From assembly GCA_022478985.1 (NCBI GenBank), contig JAKSZP010009550.1:31501-95500 (forward strand): a stretch of 64,000 nucleotides of DNA, written 5' to 3'. Shown piece by piece: positions 9,883 through 20,484 of the stretch. The notes below the pieces were generated by a model. That model did not search any database and was not told where the DNA came from. It worked only from the letters and a program-made list of their open reading frames with translations. The translations under genes were made by a program, and so were the position numbers. The stretch's first letter is position 1. Every line of letters starts with the position of its first letter. The DNA comes from Massospora cicadina (taxonomy: Eukaryota > Entomophthoromycota > Entomophthoromycetes > Entomophthorales > Entomophthoraceae).

Positions 9883-10990
9883 TAATAAAACTGAAGAGGA
9901 AATCGAAAAAGTTGGAAAGGTCAATAGCAAGATTTTATAGGAAAGTCACCTCGTTGAAATGGAAGGAGACTGAATTAATCAAGGAGATATTATTCCAAAA
10001 GACAAATGAGAGTGGATCGAGAATGCTTCTACCAGATTCAAAGAGATATAGCACAGATAGTAAAGTGCTTAGAAGGTATTAATAATCACAAGTGTGATTG
10101 CATCCAGATGGAGGAAAATTAAGCTGACAACGAGATGCACAAAAATTTAGTTGGGTAAAAACAAACTCTGAGAGATATGCCTAGGGCTTTTGCTGTAATC
10201 CAGAGATGACTATCAAAGATACAACTATAGTTAGTTGGGTTGCCGGTCAGGAATCTCCTGCTATTGAAGAAACAGAAAAATTTAGGACTATGCAAAAATC
10301 ACCTATATTTAACCAGGATAATGCACTGTCATTTTTCTGTCAATTTGAAATGATGACGTTTGAATGCATTGACTGACAGAAAGCATTAACTGTGATGAAC
10401 TGCTTAGACACTGACTGTCAAAATCTGGTGTTACCCTATCTCAATGAGGATAGTTGGACATACAGTGACACCAAGGAGCTTTTATGACCGAGTCTGGCAG
10501 TCCCGCACGTATGGCTAACCATAACATGAGTTTATGGTAATTATTTTAGAAAGGATGAAACATTTGTTGCTTTTGCTGATAAATTTTACCAGGATTTGCA
10601 GATCCTGGCTGGTATAAAAGTATTATCAGATTTCAATTTACAAATACCAATGCAAGAGGCGCTTCAGCCCTACAGAAATCTGAACCATACCATGGTTTTG
10701 GTGCTGACAAAATAAGACTTTCACAACACAAATGTTGGAATATATGAAGATGGTAAACTTAATATCTGATGTACCCAAAACAATGATATGAAGCAATTCA
10801 GACAAAGAGGATCAAACTATGGCAGAATACAAAGATGATAATATGAAGAAATATAATAACCAGCATAATTAAGGGTTATAAGGGAAGAAATTTGATGTAT
10901 AAAATGGACAGATAAGGTGAAAAATTACTATCAGAAAGATAATGCAACTGGACATTTTGCTGCCCAAAATTGGGGGAGGAAGCCAAGAAG
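9883..10990 (+). pseudogene. T3 gag, continuation after T4
   Basis: NKTEEEIEKVGKVNSKIL (to 9940) continues the T3 gag exactly where the N-terminal piece at 4938 stopped, matching T4 gag ...HMIKVEEMLEQLG. Later FCQFEMMTF, TVMNCLDTDCQNLV and FADKFYQDLQI (10330-10610) match the T4 gag domain. ATGHFAAQNWGRKPRR (10945-10990) is a degenerate zinc knuckle. Several frameshifts. Together the pieces show that T4 landed in an existing gag gene. Confidence 0.7.
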
Positions 10991-11559
10991 AAATGTGAAT
11001 CTTGTTTTTCTTCAAGAGGATGAATAAACTGATCAAGATCTGGTAAAAGGTTTAGCATACTATATGAAGAACAATCTATCACTGCAAAGAAGCATGTTCC
11101 GCCAGATATCTTCTTAGACGAAGTTTATACTTTATTTTTCTGTGGAGGATCTAATAAAGGATCCTCTGTACCAAGATTCAGTTCAAAATAATGCTATCAT
11201 AAAGGTGAAGTCAAAAAATGAAGGCGATTGGCCCAGAAAATAGAGGAAGTTGTTCAATCTTATGCTAGTCAATTAATGGAAAAGGCAAGAGATGATGAAG
11301 ATGAATATAATCAACTTAAGAGTAAATAATCTAATATTGCCATATTGATCCGTATAATTAAGTGACCATTTCCAGATCTGTCAGAGGGATTAATTAAAAT
11401 GTTATGCATGGTGAATAATGCCAAGAATCAATCTATGCAGAAAAATAAGGAATATATATATGGAACTGGCGATTGGCTTTAGAATCGCTTACTATGATAT
11501 CAGAGGAATCAAATCCCAGTTGTCAAAAGATGAATGGAAATTAGGACCTGCCAAAGTCT

Positions 11560-11710
11560 CAAAAAGGGAAGGAAGGCCCAAGGGATGAGACCATTTGAGA
11601 TTATCGCCAAGCGGTGATAGATTACTATATGCTGAAGAACATTGCTGATGGTCATATAGTGAGGCAGGTCCATATTAAATACTTAAAGTACTTGATCTGG
11701 GAGAAAATAA
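11560..11710 (+). pseudogene. T3 integrase C-terminal fragment
   Basis: RPFEIIAK at about 11583, followed by stops and QVHIKYLKYLIW, is the same GPF/Y module as in T1 (SPFEIIAK...VHSKYLKQW). Between the zinc-knuckle remnant (about 10990) and this point I found no protease, reverse transcriptase or integrase core. Confidence 0.6.
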
Positions 11711-12119
11711 TTGCAATGTTCCCATGGGACCGCTGAACCTAATAACTTTAGGTTAAGTTCCATTTTGTTGGTTAAGTCTCAAGAGGTAACTACTAAACTA
11801 TAATTGCTGGATAAATTAAAGCAAGGACCTCTGAACCAGAATAGTAAGAAAAGAAAAAATAGACCTCTGAACCTACTGATAATAGGCTAAGTCTTATTAC
11901 AAAAAAAGATAAAGAAGATAAAAAACATATAGTGAAATATATGAAAAAACTTATATTTATTAAGTAAGATATTATCCTTGAGAAAAAACATAGAATTATA
12001 CATTAATATATTGATCTTTATTGCCGCAATCAAGAGTATATGGCAGTGATCCTACCTTTTAGTGTCTAGTAGGGAGAAGGGGGATGACCTATGACGATAG
12101 TAGGCATTATGAAGATGGA

Positions 12120-12596
12120 TTTAAAGCAGATTGTGAACGTTGGTAGGATCAGCTCATGTTGAACCTAGATCTGATGTGAAGAGGCATGAGGAGAAAAGAA
12201 GATCTGCTCTGATCAAAAATGGAGAAACCAGCCGGGGGAGTACAGGAACCTAGTAATCGGAGAAGCTGACTGAGAATATCTTTAAAATGATGAGGAGTCA
12301 TAGAAGCCCTTCATGGGGTAATACAGGTGGACAAGTTCATATTGTCAGTGAAAACAACTGATATAGTCCTGGTATGAGATGAGGCTGTGGGAACCGCGCT
12401 CTGAGGAGGTGGCAGTGAGCAGGAAAAAAGAGGAGCCATGTTGCCAAGGATGGCATAAGATGCGTTAGGTGCAAGACCAGACTGAGCTCCACTGAAGTCA
12501 AAGATAACTTTTATGGCCAAATTGTAATCCCAACCTGAGTCATCATCCTTTAATGAGCGTCTATTTTTGCTGGATGATCTGGTCAAGCGGTGGGGT
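12120..12596 (-). pseudogene. T3 antisense frame next to polypurine tract
   Basis: An open stretch (12586-12311, 91 codons) starts at the polypurine tract and reads SGAQSGLAPNASYAILGNMA, then PLFSCSLPPPQSAV. After one stop it continues EYGLFMTPHHFKDIL and HIRSRFNM to about 12150. Both halves have counterparts in T1 and/or T2 and T4. Unknown family; Ser/Pro-rich. Confidence 0.45.
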
Positions 12597-12597
12597 A
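12584..12597 (+). other. Polypurine tract of T3
   Basis: CAAGCGGTGGGGTA precedes TGTTGGGGTC. It differs from the T4 tract by a few substitutions. Confidence 0.6.
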
Positions 12598-13721
12598 TGT
12601 TGGGGTCTCAGTATGCCCATATTACCCAGAATAACTAAATTATAATATCTGCTTGTCCACAGGTGACAAGACCCTGTGGTGGATGTATAAGTTATCGTTT
12701 TAGATTATAGCTATTGTTTGGTGAAGCCCCCTAACAAATATCATTAATCCACTGGAATTTATCAAACTCAGATTATTAATTTTTTTGTTGAGGATAATCC
12801 CTGAAAAGTTTTCTTATATTTTTCGATTGCCAACTTTTTATTTTGTAATTTAATTATATTAGTCAATTAGAGTTTGTTGCTGATCTACTCAGGGATTTAT
12901 GATTAGTTGCTGAGGCGTGACAGCGCTTCTGGTAGCAACTCATAGGTTATCCTTTTCAGTAACATGAATTGTTGTTAATGGTAAAAGTTCACATTACCTA
13001 AGCATGTTGCTAGCCTAGTAAGGTATTCTTCTGAGGTTGATCAAAAACGTTAAGACATATTATTCAATTCAAACGGAAGGAGTCACATTTCTAGTCAGCG
13101 GCGGAATCTGAGTATACAGATGAGAAAGATCATCATTGGGTGCAACTTCAGAGGGCTCTTCCATCATGATGGCTGCCATTTCTAAATGAGGCACAGATGG
13201 AAGAGTTGGGCACCAGATTCCCATTAAGTCCCCTTGATTAAAAGAAAACAAAGCAGATTAGATCAGTATCAATAAGGATGCTTTGTGAAAGATAAAGACT
13301 TAGAATAATTTAGACTGTCATACACTTTGTATATATTTTAATATTGAGATTAGAGTTTAAGGATATGATATCCTTTGTCTATTTATTGATATCAAAATCT
13401 TCACGGGCTCTTGCGTTAATAGAGGAATAGAGAACCTCTTAATTTACTAGCAGGTTAAGCTACATCAGGAGGAAGAGTCAGTGAAATAAAGTTTCCTGCT
13501 TTCCAGAAATACCTCTAAGGATTAGAAGGAAGAGTGTCAGCACCAGTCTAGCATTGAGCACAATACTCAAGTTGGTTATTATAACTCATTTAGGACAATC
13601 TTTTTCATACTATTGTTAACCCAGTTGATTATCATATCATTAATCTATTTTCAACGCGCATATCAGAACCTTTGCTGTAGACTTGAGAGCTACAGCGAGC
13701 AACCCAGCTCAAAAGTTTACA
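12598..13721 (+). repeat. 3' LTR of T3
   Basis: 1124 bp, starting TGTTGGGGTCTCAGTATGCC and ending AGTTTACA. It matches the 5' LTR (3718-4717) and includes the 115 bp that copy lacks. A primer-binding-like sequence and about 70 bp of T3-type leader follow on its right, which a normal 3' LTR should not have. Confidence 0.8.
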
Positions 13722-15222
13722 TTTGGGGCTCACTACAGGGTATAGATGAGTAGCCACATTTCTGAAAGTTTACAAAAGGTTACAATGTCTGTTTTAGATC
13801 ACCACCAAAATCTGCAGGGAATTTAGGGGCTGGGATACCATCTCAAAGATTTTCTGTCATATTGTGATTTGACACACGTGCATGGATATTTGTTGGTGCT
13901 CAGCTGCCTCAACTACTTAACTTGAAATTTTTATAGTTGGTCTTAACCTTTTTTGTTTGTAGTGACACAATGATGGAGTGTCAAGATCTTTAGCATAAAA
14001 ATTCTTAAACAAAACTTCTTAAAAATGGGAAAATTTGTCATAATGAGTTCTTCAAGAACTAACCATGGATTTTAGGATTGGAAGTGTAGGGCCTTCCAGG
14101 GGTGATATTTAAGCTTGAGACTCTGATTTATTATTTACTTTTTGCTAAGGTGCTTTGAGATTGATATTATTGCACTCTACATGAGTTCTGATAGTATCTT
14201 TTAATTTTAATTTATTTTTATCTAATTGATCAATTTCAGTCAATTTACTATATAGTTGATTGGGTGGATGATTATTAGTTGATGCTATTTTATAAAAAGA
14301 CTTACCTTCTTATTTACTATAGATTTAGGAGATGAAAGTGAGCCTCAGTGCGGAACCACACCCTCAACCTCCATCTTGGGTTTGTTTGGGAGTTGATCTT
14401 CTTCTGACATGGTTTGGGCACGCAAGAGAGGGCGCTTTGCTTTTAAGTGGTCTAATACAAAGCAAATTAGACAAACCTCCTGGCAGTTTTTAATTGAGTT
14501 TATAATGGTGAATCTGGCACTGAGGGGAAGATGGCGCAGGGGGGAATCAGTTGATCAATGTCTGCAATGTACAGAATGATAGTGGCTTTTCCTCAAGGTC
14601 CCATGCAGCAACTAGCATCCTGAAGGACAATAAGATTTAAAACTAGGTTTCCCACATACTGGGAGAGGCCAGTAAGCAGCTCCTTGTAGAGCTGCTGGGG
14701 AAAGATGGAAATAAGGTCCACAAATTTTATGAACGTTGTCATTTCTGAAGGCAGCTGAGTTACAGTTATAGACAAAGGTGCGTTTTATAAATTAAGATAC
14801 TTGGGTGGCAACTGCCACAGCTTCCTCCAAAGAAAGGCCAAGTTAAAGTAGCCTTTATAAAAGCATAAAATCCCTGAACCCAGCGGAAGCAGATTCTTTT
14901 GCTTATAGTCGAAAATCTATCAATCAGTGTAGTGGAATAAGAGGCCTTATTCTACTTAAATGCAGTATTGAATGGCCAACTGAAATTATTAAGATTATTA
15001 ACTTGAATATGTTGCGTTCAGGAAAGTTGGAGTGTCAAGTCTTTCAGAGTAATAAAGTGACCAATTATGTGAAGGATGGCTTATCTAGTCTTCACATACT
15101 TTGCTGCCAAGAGATAGATGCTCACAGTGCTGGTACACTTCCCCACGTAGGAGCAGAGGCTGGAGTGTATGCAGGCATTGTGTCCAATGGCTTCTGCATT
15201 TTGAAGATTAAAATATACTAAA
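13722..15222. other. Leader remnant, then unassigned DNA
   Basis: 13724-13795 (TGGGGCTCACTACAGGG, then GAGTAGCC...TCTGAAAGTTTAC) matches the 5' leader of T3 at 4720-4775. From about 13800 on I see no recognisable element. Short open frames at 14775-14593 (minus) and 15003-15221 (plus) have no family resemblance I can name. The stretch 14335-14800 is less AT-rich than its surroundings and could be an old coding remnant. Confidence 0.4.
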
Positions 15223-15238
15223 TTTACTAAACTTATCA
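15223..15238. repeat. Target duplication of LINE L1, left copy
   Basis: TTTACTAAACTTATCA here and TTTACTAAACTTCTCA at 20469-20484 differ by one base. Confidence 0.8.
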
Positions 15239-15242
15239 GTTT

Positions 15243-16740
15243 TTAAATTTTACCTGGGGAAGGCCAACCATGGGCTGGACACTTACAATAAACTCCAACT
15301 ACAAAACACCTAGAAAATAACAAAGGGCACCCCAGAGGAGCCGTAGCTACTTCCTGTTGCCAGCGGTACTGCCAGTGGAAGGAAGAGGCGGAGTGACAGG
15401 GTAGGCCTGGGCCAAAACTGAACACGATGAAGGTAAGGATCCAATGAGAGGAACCAGATGTGAAACCAGGATGACACCAACTGGAGTTGGCTGGATGGCA
15501 GGCGGCCAAACAGCCAAGCTTGAAAGTGATCCATAAGGTGGCAATGGAAGCGATGAACAACTTCACATAGGGTTGGGGTAGTTCCAGAGAGTTCATCAAG
15601 GACAATGGTGTGTATCATCCATAGCGCTATTGCAACAATTAAGGCGCAGAGCAATGAGTGGATAGGGGAGGTCATGGAAAAGGCAAAGATGTTTTTGGAC
15701 AGGTTAAGCCTAATCACTCTCCTAGCAAAAGAGGCACATAACATCTCGGAAGTTTGCCTGTGATGGCGGGCAATCTTCCAAGTGATGGACTAAAGATACA
15801 TATTGATTGCATAAAACACATGAAGTTTGAGAGGCATTGGACCGCTCAGCTGTGCGGTACACTTTTCTCAGGCATCTCCATACATGGGCGCGAATTTGGG
15901 GCTGTAAAAGAGGATGGTGTGTGCACCACAAAATGTCTTTCTGGGTCTCCAAGGAGTATGGTATGTCGAGCTTGTCAAGGTAGTCCACATGGACATTGAG
16001 TTGGGGATGTAGGTGTACTAGGTTATTTAAAACGCCTTTCCCATGGACTTCTTGTTTGAAATGGGGAGTAGGGCGACCCCTCTGGACATTGTGCCCACTG
16101 ATGTTGTTTCTCCACTCAGCGCTCCACATGAAGAGAAGAATTTGCTTGAAGTAAATCAACGTCCCATGGGGGCCAATGGAAGAGGGATGCAAGGCAAGAT
16201 ATTTTAGCAGAGAATGGGAGTGGGTAGGATTTCTGAGGCCCAGGGCACAGGAAAAGTTGGAGCGGGCTGCGCGTGACCAGTGTTGGGCATAGAGTGTGGG
16301 GTTGGTGACTGCAGCTTCCAGGTGCCAAGTATTTTGGCGGCATGAAGCCTCAAAGTTGAGCAGGCCCATACCTCCACTATGGCGAGGGAAAAACATGACA
16401 TTCAGGCGCACTGGCAGTAGGTGGCCTAACCAAAGCCACCCTTGTAGGAGGGCGTATAAAGAGGTTAAGAAAGATGGTGAAAGGCGATAGCATGGGCCAC
16501 AATCCAGACTTTTGGACAGGAGCATAGAGTTGACTAGCACAACCTGGCCTGGGAGGGTAGTCTGGTGGTGCTCTGAGGGAAACGATGTGCTTTGTGACAT
16601 TGTCTATATTCTGGTTCTCCCATCACCAATGAGGCGTACCCTCCCACCTCCAGCCATACACCCAAATGGCGGACTGGACCAGCGGTGGGTCTTGGCACAA
16701 AAGTGAGCACAAGCGGGGCGGTATGTGGTGGGCGGGGCAA
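15243..16740 (-). pseudogene. L1 ORF2 C-terminal region with zinc finger
   Basis: The main open frame (16600-15722, 292 codons) reads GWLWLGHLLPVRLNVMF, FMWSAEWRNNI and CVLCNQYVSLVHHLEDC. The last is the CxxC...H...C finger common at the end of ORF2 in L1-type LINEs. Frames at 15744-15243 continue to the 3' end (VAIALWMIHTIVLDELSGTT). The same order occurs in L2. The finger probably helps bind the element RNA; that is family knowledge, not shown here. Confidence 0.75.
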
Positions 16741-16799
16741 GTGAACCTGTGAGCTAGCTGCTGAAGCAGTTAGGTAACAGGGCTCTGGTGACCAACGGG

Positions 16800-17790
16800 C
16801 TTGGTGCTGGCCAAGGAAGATGAATTTGATTTGGAGGCGTTGAGTACGGCGTTACTTACCCTGGAATAATTCTAGATAGTAGCCTCAAGCGCGCGTGCAT
16901 CTTGGTTGTTAGACACCCCCACCACACAATCATCAGAAAATGCCAGCATCTTAACTGGTGCTTGGCCTTGCACGTGGACACCAGTAAGGCGGGCATTCAC
17001 ATTGCATAAAAGTGTGTCAAGGCTGAAGTTGTACCATAGTGGGATTAAAGGGTCCCCTTGGAGGAGGCCCCTTTTTGTGTGAACCACATTAGTGAGGAAA
17101 CCAGGGCCACGCACCGCCATTGAGGTGGATTCCGTAAGCAACATCGCCCAACTAATGAGCCTATGGAGAAGGTAGAACTTGTAGAGGCAGGCTTTGAGGT
17201 AATCCCAGTTGACCCTATAATAAGCCTTCTGCTGGTCTAAGAAAACAAATGCCCCAGTAGCCGTGTATTATCAGAAATTGGCTACAGTGTGTATGTTGTC
17301 CCATATAGACCGCTTGGAAATGAAACGAATTGTTCAGAGGAGACGATATCAGGAGCAACTTCCCCTAGGCGGTTGGCCATAATTTTAGTAAGTAATTTAG
17401 TATCTGTGTTAGTAAGTGATATGGGGCGCCAGTTGGCCAGTTCCATCTTAACCCCTTTTTTATACAGCGTTATTGTGTACGCATCCTGGCCCCCAGGAAG
17501 GAGGCACGTTTCTAACAAACACTGGTTCATAGAGACAAGCAACAAAGAGGAGAAATAATCAAAATATCTCTTATAGAACTCATAAGGAATCCCATCTGGA
17601 CATGGGCATTTCCTGTGCTGTGCACCACAAACGGCATACCAAAGTTTGTCCCAAGAAACTAAATTCACCAATTTGGGTAAAGAGAAACAGTGTGATATGT
17701 GCACTAACAAGAAATTAATCAATTTTGACCTGTTCAACTGAATTGGAGAGATACAACTCAGATTGATAGTTTTGAACTTCAATTGCCACT
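16800..17790 (-). pseudogene. L1 ORF2 reverse transcriptase
   Basis: 17782-17282 holds CPDGIPYEFYKRYF, NWRPISLTNTDTKLLTKIMA and SSEQF. After a frameshift, 17144-16872 holds RGLLQGDPL, LWYNFSLDTLL and MLAFSDDCVVGV. These are RT blocks in the expected order; the catalytic box FADD reads FSDD here (FADD in L2). Non-LTR reverse transcriptases of this kind synthesise cDNA at the nicked target. Confidence 0.8.
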
Positions 17791-18299
17791 TTGGCTGGAG
17801 TTTTGGTGATGGAGTGGTCCAGCCTCTTTTGTGTGCAGGCCAAGTTCTGTTGCAGTGCGAAGAATTTTTTAAAAGTTAGGCGGAGCACATGTCACCCACT
17901 CTGACATTTTTTGCTTTGAACTGAACATAAACATAATGTTTGTGTTACCATACCAGTGCATTGAGATGAGCAGACACATCTGTTCATTTATGATCTCAAG
18001 CCGAGCTGTAGCCTGTAGAAGGGATATTAGACTCCAGGTGGTCCACTTCTGCAAGCGTGCACTTAATGAACACCAATGCAGCCCGTGAGTGACGCAATGA
18101 GAGGTAGCGTGCCTGACGGATAATGTTTGCTTTAAAGGTTGACCAGGTAGTAAGTGGGTCCGCACAGAATGGTGTGGTGAACTCTAGTGCCAAAGTTTTG
18201 GTGTCCACCCATGAGGTAAATCTGGGCGACATGATCTTAGCTGAACAATGCTTTCACCACTTAGGTAACTGTGCCGCTGAGTATGACAAAGAGAAGGAA

Positions 18300-19000
18300 A
18301 TCAACATCAACCTGTGATTGGAGAAATAATTTTTGTTATTGTAAAGTGTGCAACCTGATACCAAAAGTGCAATGGGGCAAGAATAAGGTCAATGCTGGAC
18401 AAAGACCTCAGCTGACCGTTGTGCACATGGGATGGGACATGTTGGGTAGCAGCAGCGCATGTTTATGGAGGGTATCAAACAGCCCAAAGTGGCTTAAAAT
18501 AACGCTTAGTTTGACATGCCACTGCGAGGGGTGGGCGTTGAAGGCCAGCGGTAAATAGCCAGGTTGGACCAGCAGTTCAGGTCGCCCATCACAAACGAAT
18601 CAGGAGGAAGTGGAAAGGAAGTAAAGGCTGAGAGGAACTCATAGCGAGCCCATGCACTGGTTGGGGCGTAAATATTAATTATAGAATGCACTTCATCATC
18701 CCATGAAAAGGGAAAAAACAAGCACACACCCGTTGAGGTACAAATTAATGAAAATAAATTTAAAACTACAGGTTGCACATATAAGCACCCCACAGTGCGG
18801 AAACCAAAAGGAAAGGGAGGGGAGGAGCATGGTTGCCCATGTTTCATTGGCACCGTGTAGACAGTAGGTTTCCTGAATGGCAGGATGTCCACAGGTAAAT
18901 TATTTTTTTAAAACTCAGTTTCCTAGCCTGGGAAGGCAAGGCCTTGAGTCCAGCGATGTCTAAAGTCCCTATTGTGAAGGTTCCCCCCATGAAACCCTAG
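18300..19000 (-). pseudogene. L1 ORF2 endonuclease domain
   Basis: The minus-strand start near 18990 reads MGGTFTIGTLDIAGLKA (L2: MGETFTLGTLNIARLKA). The open frame 18892-18506 contains SIINIYAPTSAWARYEF and VMGDLNCW, the NIYAP and GDLN blocks of the AP-like endonuclease that nicks target DNA. Frameshifts separate the two parts. Confidence 0.7.
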
Positions 19001-19279
19001 ATGCAATGGTAAGGGCCCCTTTGCCTTTTCAGCTCCGCTTGTTCAGCAAAACCTTTGCAATTGAAGTTTTTGGCCCTGTGTATGAGACTTTGAGGATTTC
19101 TTTCACGCTGGGTTTATTTTTGTTTTTTAAGTTTTTTTTGAGATTTAACTAGAATTTTAGAAATGGTGTGCTCCTACGGTGCATCATTGGAGGTTGACAA
19201 AAATCAGGATATAAATGGATGGTAGAATTGGTTTCAATTGAGGCTTGGTAATTTTGTTCAGGTAAATCCAACTCTCCCA

Positions 19280-20400
19280 TCAGGTCCTCAGGTTGGTTGC
19301 CCATTCTGATTGGTGAGCATATTCTTGAGCTGCTTCAGCAGCAAATGACTCAATGCCATCCTGGGTCTGGGCAGGCAGGATCACAGATGTGGCTGTGGCC
19401 GCTGCCTTGGCCGCTGCTCTGCAGGCCTGTTTGGCCTTCTTGCACTCCTGCGGGGACACAGGTATGACCTGAATATAACACCCCTTGTGCGCCCTAGAGG
19501 AAGGCGGCGTCAGTGTCAATAGTCAGTTCATAATGAGAGTCTGCACTGCCCATTGCATTGGGGAAGATTTTGTTTTGCGTATTGCCCTCTCTGGAAAGTT
19601 ATGTGTGAACCTTGTGGCCAAAAGCGCAACAAAAGGTGCAGATAGGGGGTGTGCTATCCACCATGATGTAGAACGGGCAGATATTCTGTCTTTCAATATA
19701 CACAACTACAGTGTGAGAAATTTGTATCAAGTCTTCTGTGATGACCACAGTTGGGGTGATCACTGCAATTGCTTTGCCCATGAACAGGTCCGGCATAAGT
19801 GTAAAGCATTGAATTTTGAAGGAGTGAAGTTTCCCATAGCTCTTGAGCTCAACCATGAGGTGGTGATCCAGCACTGTGCGCTTTATCATTGTGGGGAGGA
19901 AGTCAAACGTCAAGAAAGTTTAGTTTGATTTGGTCCAAAAGCGCTTTGTTTCAACCAAACATTGACCATCTAAGAGTTCTATTACCACATGCACCTGTGC
20001 AGCTTCATCCGCTGCTTTTTTATACTCAAGCCCAAGATCTAATCAACTGTGGGCCATAGAGTGCAGTGCAACATATACTTCGTCCAGAAAGTGTTCATGC
20101 ACTTCTCCACAGAACTTTTCCCAAAGCGCCGTTTGGTTAATATCCAGGAAAACTTGAACCCCGTGCTCCACTGATGACAGGGGCTGTGAATGCAGAGTTT
20201 TGATGAACTGATTGCATTTTGTTTTCCAGGCTAGAATCTCTGGGGAAATACACACTGTCTGTTTTTTATTTTTATCTAGGCTGCCAATGTCGCTGGGGCA
20301 TTTACAAACTTTAAACAGTAGAAGAGCCTTATCCTGTGCCCTTTACTTTGCAAGCCCAACTGCGATTTGACATTGGGTGCACACTAATCTCCTAGAAGTG
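19280..20400 (-). pseudogene. L1 ORF1 (RNA-binding protein, broken)
   Basis: Pieces at 20255-20043 (VFLDINQTALWEKFCGEVHE), 19913-19599 (MPDLFMGKAIAVI, ending ICTFCCAFGHKVHT) and 19519-19280 (an Ala-rich AKQACRAAAKAAATAT stretch) follow the same order as in L2. The CxxCxxxGH motif is a knuckle that lacks its last Cys. ORF1 of such LINEs coats the element RNA. Confidence 0.65.
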
Positions 20401-20484
20401 ATTAGCAAACTTATCTAGTTTTAAATCAAATTTGTTGCGATTAGTGATTTCAATGAGAAAGAAAAGTTTTTACTAAACTTCTCA

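Larger units (their letters stand above)
15239..20468 (-). mobile_element. L1: near full-length L1-like LINE
   Basis: 5.2 kb on the minus strand between 16-bp target duplications. Order from its 5' end (right): ORF1 with a knuckle, endonuclease, reverse transcriptase, C-terminal zinc-finger region, short A-rich tail (TTTTTAAATTT on the plus strand at the left end). It is colinear with copy L2 at 36034-41381. The AP endonuclease domain and the CCHC-type C-terminal finger place it with L1-like elements. All frames are broken. Confidence 0.85.

Noticed and set aside
9578..9940. 120-codon frame at the T4/T3 junction
   Set aside because: It reads from the 3' LTR of T4 into T3 gag and exists only because of the insertion.
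19485..19928. 147-codon plus-strand frame inside LINE L1
   Set aside because: It overlaps the minus-strand ORF1 with its CxxC...H motif; L2 does not keep a matching plus-strand frame.
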